From: Arthrobacter sp. H-02-3
GTDB taxonomy: Bacteria; Actinomycetota; Actinomycetes; Actinomycetales; Micrococcaceae
Assembly: GCF_003097355.1 (NCBI RefSeq)
Contig: NZ_PYUI01000019.1
Coordinates: forward strand, 1 to 64,000
Direction: 5' to 3'
Length of the DNA stretch: 64,000 nucleotides
Shown one piece after another: positions 61,492-64,000 of the stretch (the first letter of the stretch is position 1; the number at the start of each line of letters is the position of its first letter). The notes beneath the pieces were generated by a model that made no database searches, was not told the DNA's origin, and worked only from the letters and a program-made list of their open reading frames with translations. A program made the translations under genes and the position numbers.

Positions 61492-62777
61492 GAGACCACC
61501 TCCACTGTGGTGATTTTGGACAGCTCGCGGCGGATGGCCAGCATGGCCGTATACGTGCAGAAAACCCGTTTCGGCTTGCCCTGGGCGCCGCGGATGAACG
61601 CGGCCAGCGCCGGCGCGATCTCCGTGTCGACGGCGCCGATGGCGACGTCGTCATACTGCAGGCGCAGCGCCATGTCGTAGGCGCGGGAGCCCGTGAGCTG
61701 GTCCACGCCGCCATCGCGGAGGGTGTCGAATTCGACGTCCCACAGCCAGGACATGTCCCGGCCGTCGGCGTAGTTGTCGTTGATGGCAATCATCGTGGCG
61801 TACCCGGCGGCCGGGAAGGATTTCAGGCCGAGCCGGAAGCCGCTGGGGTTCTTGACCAGCACCAGCTCCAGCGGCAGGCCATCGACCACAAGGCTCTCGC
61901 CGCGGCCGAACGCCGGCGCCACCTGGGACAGCGCTGTGAGCAGTCCTGCCTGGTCGGTGCCCGTGCCGCGGGCCCCTGAAATCGCCCGGGCCAGGGTCAG
62001 CGCGGCGGCGGCGTTGAAGATGTTGTAGACGCCGCGTAGCTTCATCGCCGTGGTGACCGTCCCGCCGTCGTACTCGAAATCGGCGTCATCGACGCCCACG
62101 CGGCGCAGCACGACGTCGGCGGCCGGCCGGGCGGGGGCGGCCGGGACCGGGCTCCCCGGGGCCGCACGCATGTCGTCGTCGTTGGGGAAGGTGCTCAGGA
62201 GGGAATCGTCCAGCCCGAAGTAGAGCACCTCCGGCCCGTCCAGGGTCGCCGCGATCCGGGCGACGCGGGGGTCTTCCCGGTTCAGGACAACGGTGCCGGT
62301 GGTTTTGGCGGCGATGTGCTGGAGGAGCTCGGCGGTTTTGTCGATCTCGCCGAAGCGGTCCAGCTGGTCCCGGAGGACATTGAGCAGGAGGCTGTAGCGC
62401 GGCGGGACCTTGTTCACGAAGTGCACCGCGTGCGCCTCGTCCAGTTCCAGGACCGCGACGTCGGCATCCAGCCGGCCGCGCCAGTCCACCTCGCCCAGGA
62501 GCGCCGCGGCCACGCCGCGGGTGAAATTGCTGCCGGTGCGGTTCGTGAAGACCTTCAGTCCCTGGCTCTCCAGCAGTTCCACCACCATCTTCGTGGTGGT
62601 CGTCTTCCCGTTCGTGCCACTGACGACGGCGACCCCCAGGGGCAGCGTGGACAGTGTCCGTTGCATGAAGCCGGGATCGATTTTTTCGACCACAAGCCCG
62701 GGAAGGGCCGAGCCTCCGCCCCTGAGCCGGGAGACCCGGCGGACGAGCTTGCCGAGCGGAACGCTGAAGTAAAGCAT
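61488..62777 (-). CDS. murT: lipid II isoglutaminyl synthase subunit MurT
   Basis: A 429-aa Mur-ligase-like protein with P-loop SGTNGKTTTTK (Gly54 to Lys58), a middle domain (NREDPRVARIAATLDGP) and the MurT-specific C-terminal domain that binds GatD. Together they make D-isoglutamine in peptidoglycan. In well-studied MurT proteins a Cys4 zinc ribbon is inserted in the middle domain; here that part is Ala/Pro-rich and contains no cysteine. The ATG at 62777 is chosen because TATATT lies 7 nt upstream (leaderless). Divergent from pdxT across 92 bp. Confidence 0.93.
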   Translation of the reverse strand: MLYFSVPLGKLVRRVSRLRGGGSALPGLVVEKIDPGFMQRTLSTLPLGVAVVSGTNGKTTTTKMVVELLESQGLKVFTNRTGSNFTRGVAAALLGEVDWRGRLDADVAVLELDEAHAVHFVNKVPPRYSLLLNVLRDQLDRFGEIDKTAELLQHIAAKTTGTVVLNREDPRVARIAATLDGPEVLYFGLDDSLLSTFPNDDDMRAAPGSPVPAAPARPAADVVLRRVGVDDADFEYDGGTVTTAMKLRGVYNIFNAAAALTLARAISGARGTGTDQAGLLTALSQVAPAFGRGESLVVDGLPLELVLVKNPSGFRLGLKSFPAAGYATMIAINDNYADGRDMSWLWDVEFDTLRDGGVDQLTGSRAYDMALRLQYDDVAIGAVDTEIAPALAAFIRGAQGKPKRVFCTYTAMLAIRRELSKITTVEVVS

Positions 62778-62784
62778 GCTCTGT

Positions 62785-62790
62785 AATATA
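62785..62790 (-). promoter_or_regulatory. -10 element for leaderless murT
   Basis: TATATT followed by 7 nt and the murT ATG. No Shine-Dalgarno site is present. Confidence 0.5.
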
Positions 62791-62857
62791 TCCCAGCAGA
62801 GGCATGGAACCCGGACGCCGGGGCCCGTTGCATGCGTCCCCGGCAGTCGCGGCACAT

Positions 62858-62863
62858 TATGCT
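62858..62863 (+). promoter_or_regulatory. -10 element for leaderless pdxT
   Basis: TATGCT followed by 6 nt (GTGGGG) and the pdxT ATG. The murT and pdxT promoters are thus back to back. Confidence 0.5.
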
Positions 62864-62869
62864 GTGGGG

Positions 62870-63571
62870 ATGACCACCCCCTCTATTTCCCCTGAATCCC
62901 GCGCGGGAACAGGGCTCCGGATCGGCGTCCTGGCGCTTCAGGGCGATTTCCGGGAGCACCTGCATGCCGTTGAGGCCGCCGGCGCCTCGGGCGTCGGGGT
63001 CCGCCGCCCCGCCGAACTTGACGGCCTGGACGGACTCATCATCCCCGGCGGCGAGTCGACCACGATCGACAAGCTCTCCAGGATCTTCGGACTCCGCGAT
63101 CCGCTGCGCGAGCGCATCCGGGCCGGCCTGCCCGTCTACGGCTCCTGCGCCGGCATGATCCTGCTCGCGGACGAGATCGCGGACCCCGCGACGGATCTCG
63201 CCGGGAACCCGCAGCAGACCTTCGGCGGGCTCGACATCACCGTCCGCCGCAACGCCTTCGGCCGGCAGCGGGAGTCCTTCGAGACGGACCTCGACTTCAA
63301 GGGGCTGGAGTTCAGCGCCGACGCCGGTGCCGTGGCTCCGGTCCACGCCGTCTTCATCCGCGGTCCCTGGGTGGAGCGCGTCGGCGAGGGCGTCGAAGTC
63401 CTGGCCCAGGTGGAACCCTCCAAAGCCGGCCACCCCGAGTCGTTGGACGGGACGGCTAGAATTGTTGCTGTGCGTTCCGGCCAGCTGCTGGCGACCTCCT
63501 TCCACCCGGAAGTGACAGGGGAAAAACGCGTGCACGAACTGTTTATTCGAATGATCAGAGGAGAAGCGTAA
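62870..63571 (+). CDS. pdxT: pyridoxal 5'-phosphate synthase, PdxT subunit
   Basis: A 233-aa class I glutaminase that supplies ammonia to PdxS. The triad is Cys93 (YGSCAGM), His212 and Glu214 (SFHPEV), with GGESTT as the family loop. The N-terminal 15 residues before LRIGVLALQGDF are an extension. It is followed by yebC after 3 nt. Confidence 0.95.
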   Translation: MTTPSISPESRAGTGLRIGVLALQGDFREHLHAVEAAGASGVGVRRPAELDGLDGLIIPGGESTTIDKLSRIFGLRDPLRERIRAGLPVYGSCAGMILLADEIADPATDLAGNPQQTFGGLDITVRRNAFGRQRESFETDLDFKGLEFSADAGAVAPVHAVFIRGPWVERVGEGVEVLAQVEPSKAGHPESLDGTARIVAVRSGQLLATSFHPEVTGEKRVHELFIRMIRGEA

Positions 63572-63574
63572 AGC

Positions 63575-64000
63575 ATGTCAGGCCACTCCAAATGGGCGAC
63601 GACCAAGCACAAGAAGGCCATCCTCGATAGCCGTCGGGCCAAGTCCTTCGCCAAGCTGATCAAGAACATCGAAGTCGCCGCGCGCATGGGCGGCCCGGAC
63701 CTTGCCGGCAACCCGAGCCTGGAACTCGCTGTCACCAAGGCCAAGAAGACCTCGGTGCCTGCTGACAACATCGACCGCGCCATCAAGCGCGGAGCCGGCC
63801 TCACCGGCGAGGTCGTCGACTACACCGAGATCATGTACGAGTGCCGCGGCCCGCAGGGTTCCGCACTGCTGATCGAGTGCCTCACGGACAACAAGAACCG
63901 CGCCGCCTCCGAGGTCCGCCTCGCCATCTCCCGCAACGGCGGCACGATCGCCGACCCCGGTTCGGTCAGCTACCTCTTCAGCCGCAAGGGCGTCGTCTCG
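63575..64000 (+). CDS. yebC: YebC/PmpR family protein, 5' part
   Basis: The first 142 residues of a YebC/PmpR-family protein, cut by the window end. It begins MSGHSKWATTKHKKAILDS and contains NPSLELAVTKAKKTSVPADNIDRAI and YECRGPQGSALLIE, typical of the family. These proteins act in transcription regulation or relieve ribosome stalling at proline runs. pdxT-yebC is a conserved order in actinobacteria. GAGGAG lies 11 nt upstream. Confidence 0.95.
   Translation, partial: MSGHSKWATTKHKKAILDSRRAKSFAKLIKNIEVAARMGGPDLAGNPSLELAVTKAKKTSVPADNIDRAIKRGAGLTGEVVDYTEIMYECRGPQGSALLIECLTDNKNRAASEVRLAISRNGGTIADPGSVSYLFSRKGVVS

Overview
The window is high-GC actinobacterial chromosome, most like Arthrobacter or Pseudarthrobacter (Micrococcaceae). 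The evidence is the mycothiol genes (S-hydroxymethyl-mycothiol dehydrogenase and mycoredoxin), ANTAR regulators, the MurT/GatD lipid II amidation pair, a thrS-HIT-pgsA-pdxS order typical of actinobacteria, frequent GTG/TTG starts and many apparently leaderless genes (TANNNT hexamer 6-7 nt before ATG). The genus is inferred from content, not from a marker gene.

Layout. 0-2.8 kb: CPBP membrane protease, thioesterase-like protein, DUF2177 protein, lipoate ligase-like protein. 2.8-7.8 kb: a catabolic-looking island (fused carboxyltransferase, CaiB-type CoA-transferase, GntR regulator, carboxylesterase) with a probable operator between the divergent arms. 7.8-9 kb: decayed DNA, a truncated and frameshifted SDR and a membrane-protein gene broken at an A7 run. 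9-11.3 kb: cysteine hydrolase, GNAT, lipoprotein, then a gene-poor stretch. 11.3-14.3 kb: a cytochrome P450 with a one-piece ferredoxin/ferredoxin-reductase partner. 14.4-20.8 kb: MacB-like ABC exporter, a membrane-anchored esterase and a divergent MprF-like aminoacyl-lipid synthase carrying a dead rhomboid-like domain. 20.9-24.3 kb: two GAF-ANTAR proteins, an unknown two-gene operon and an SGNH hydrolase. 24.4-25.7 kb: a complete IS30-family element. 25.8-31.6 kb: an ABC-2 exporter, a histidine-rich membrane protein, an ICMT-like methyltransferase and a GNAT. 31.6-37 kb: small uncharacterised genes, a dehydratase killed by a TAG codon, an Hpt-like protein without its histidine, an SDR-type epimerase. 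37-41.5 kb: a MalT/LuxR-type regulator with a small operon behind a palindromic operator candidate. 41.5-45.8 kb: formaldehyde/mycothiol module, HMCES/YedK, VOC protein and chorismate mutase. 46-50 kb: a LexA-box-controlled DUF6504-dnaE2 mutagenesis operon without imuA/imuB. 50-64 kb: housekeeping genes (thrS, HIT, pgsA, pdxS; Dcp-like peptidase, CapA, hydrolases, gatD-murT, pdxT, yebC start).

Genes that work together: the fused redox partner feeds the P450; the esterase and MprF-like protein probably form a hydrolase/synthase pair for aminoacylated lipids; mscR, the MBL hydrolase and mycoredoxin form a thiol/aldehyde detoxification set; MurT and GatD amidate lipid II; PdxS and PdxT form PLP synthase although their genes lie 8 kb apart. 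No prophage, CRISPR array, rRNA or tRNA was seen.
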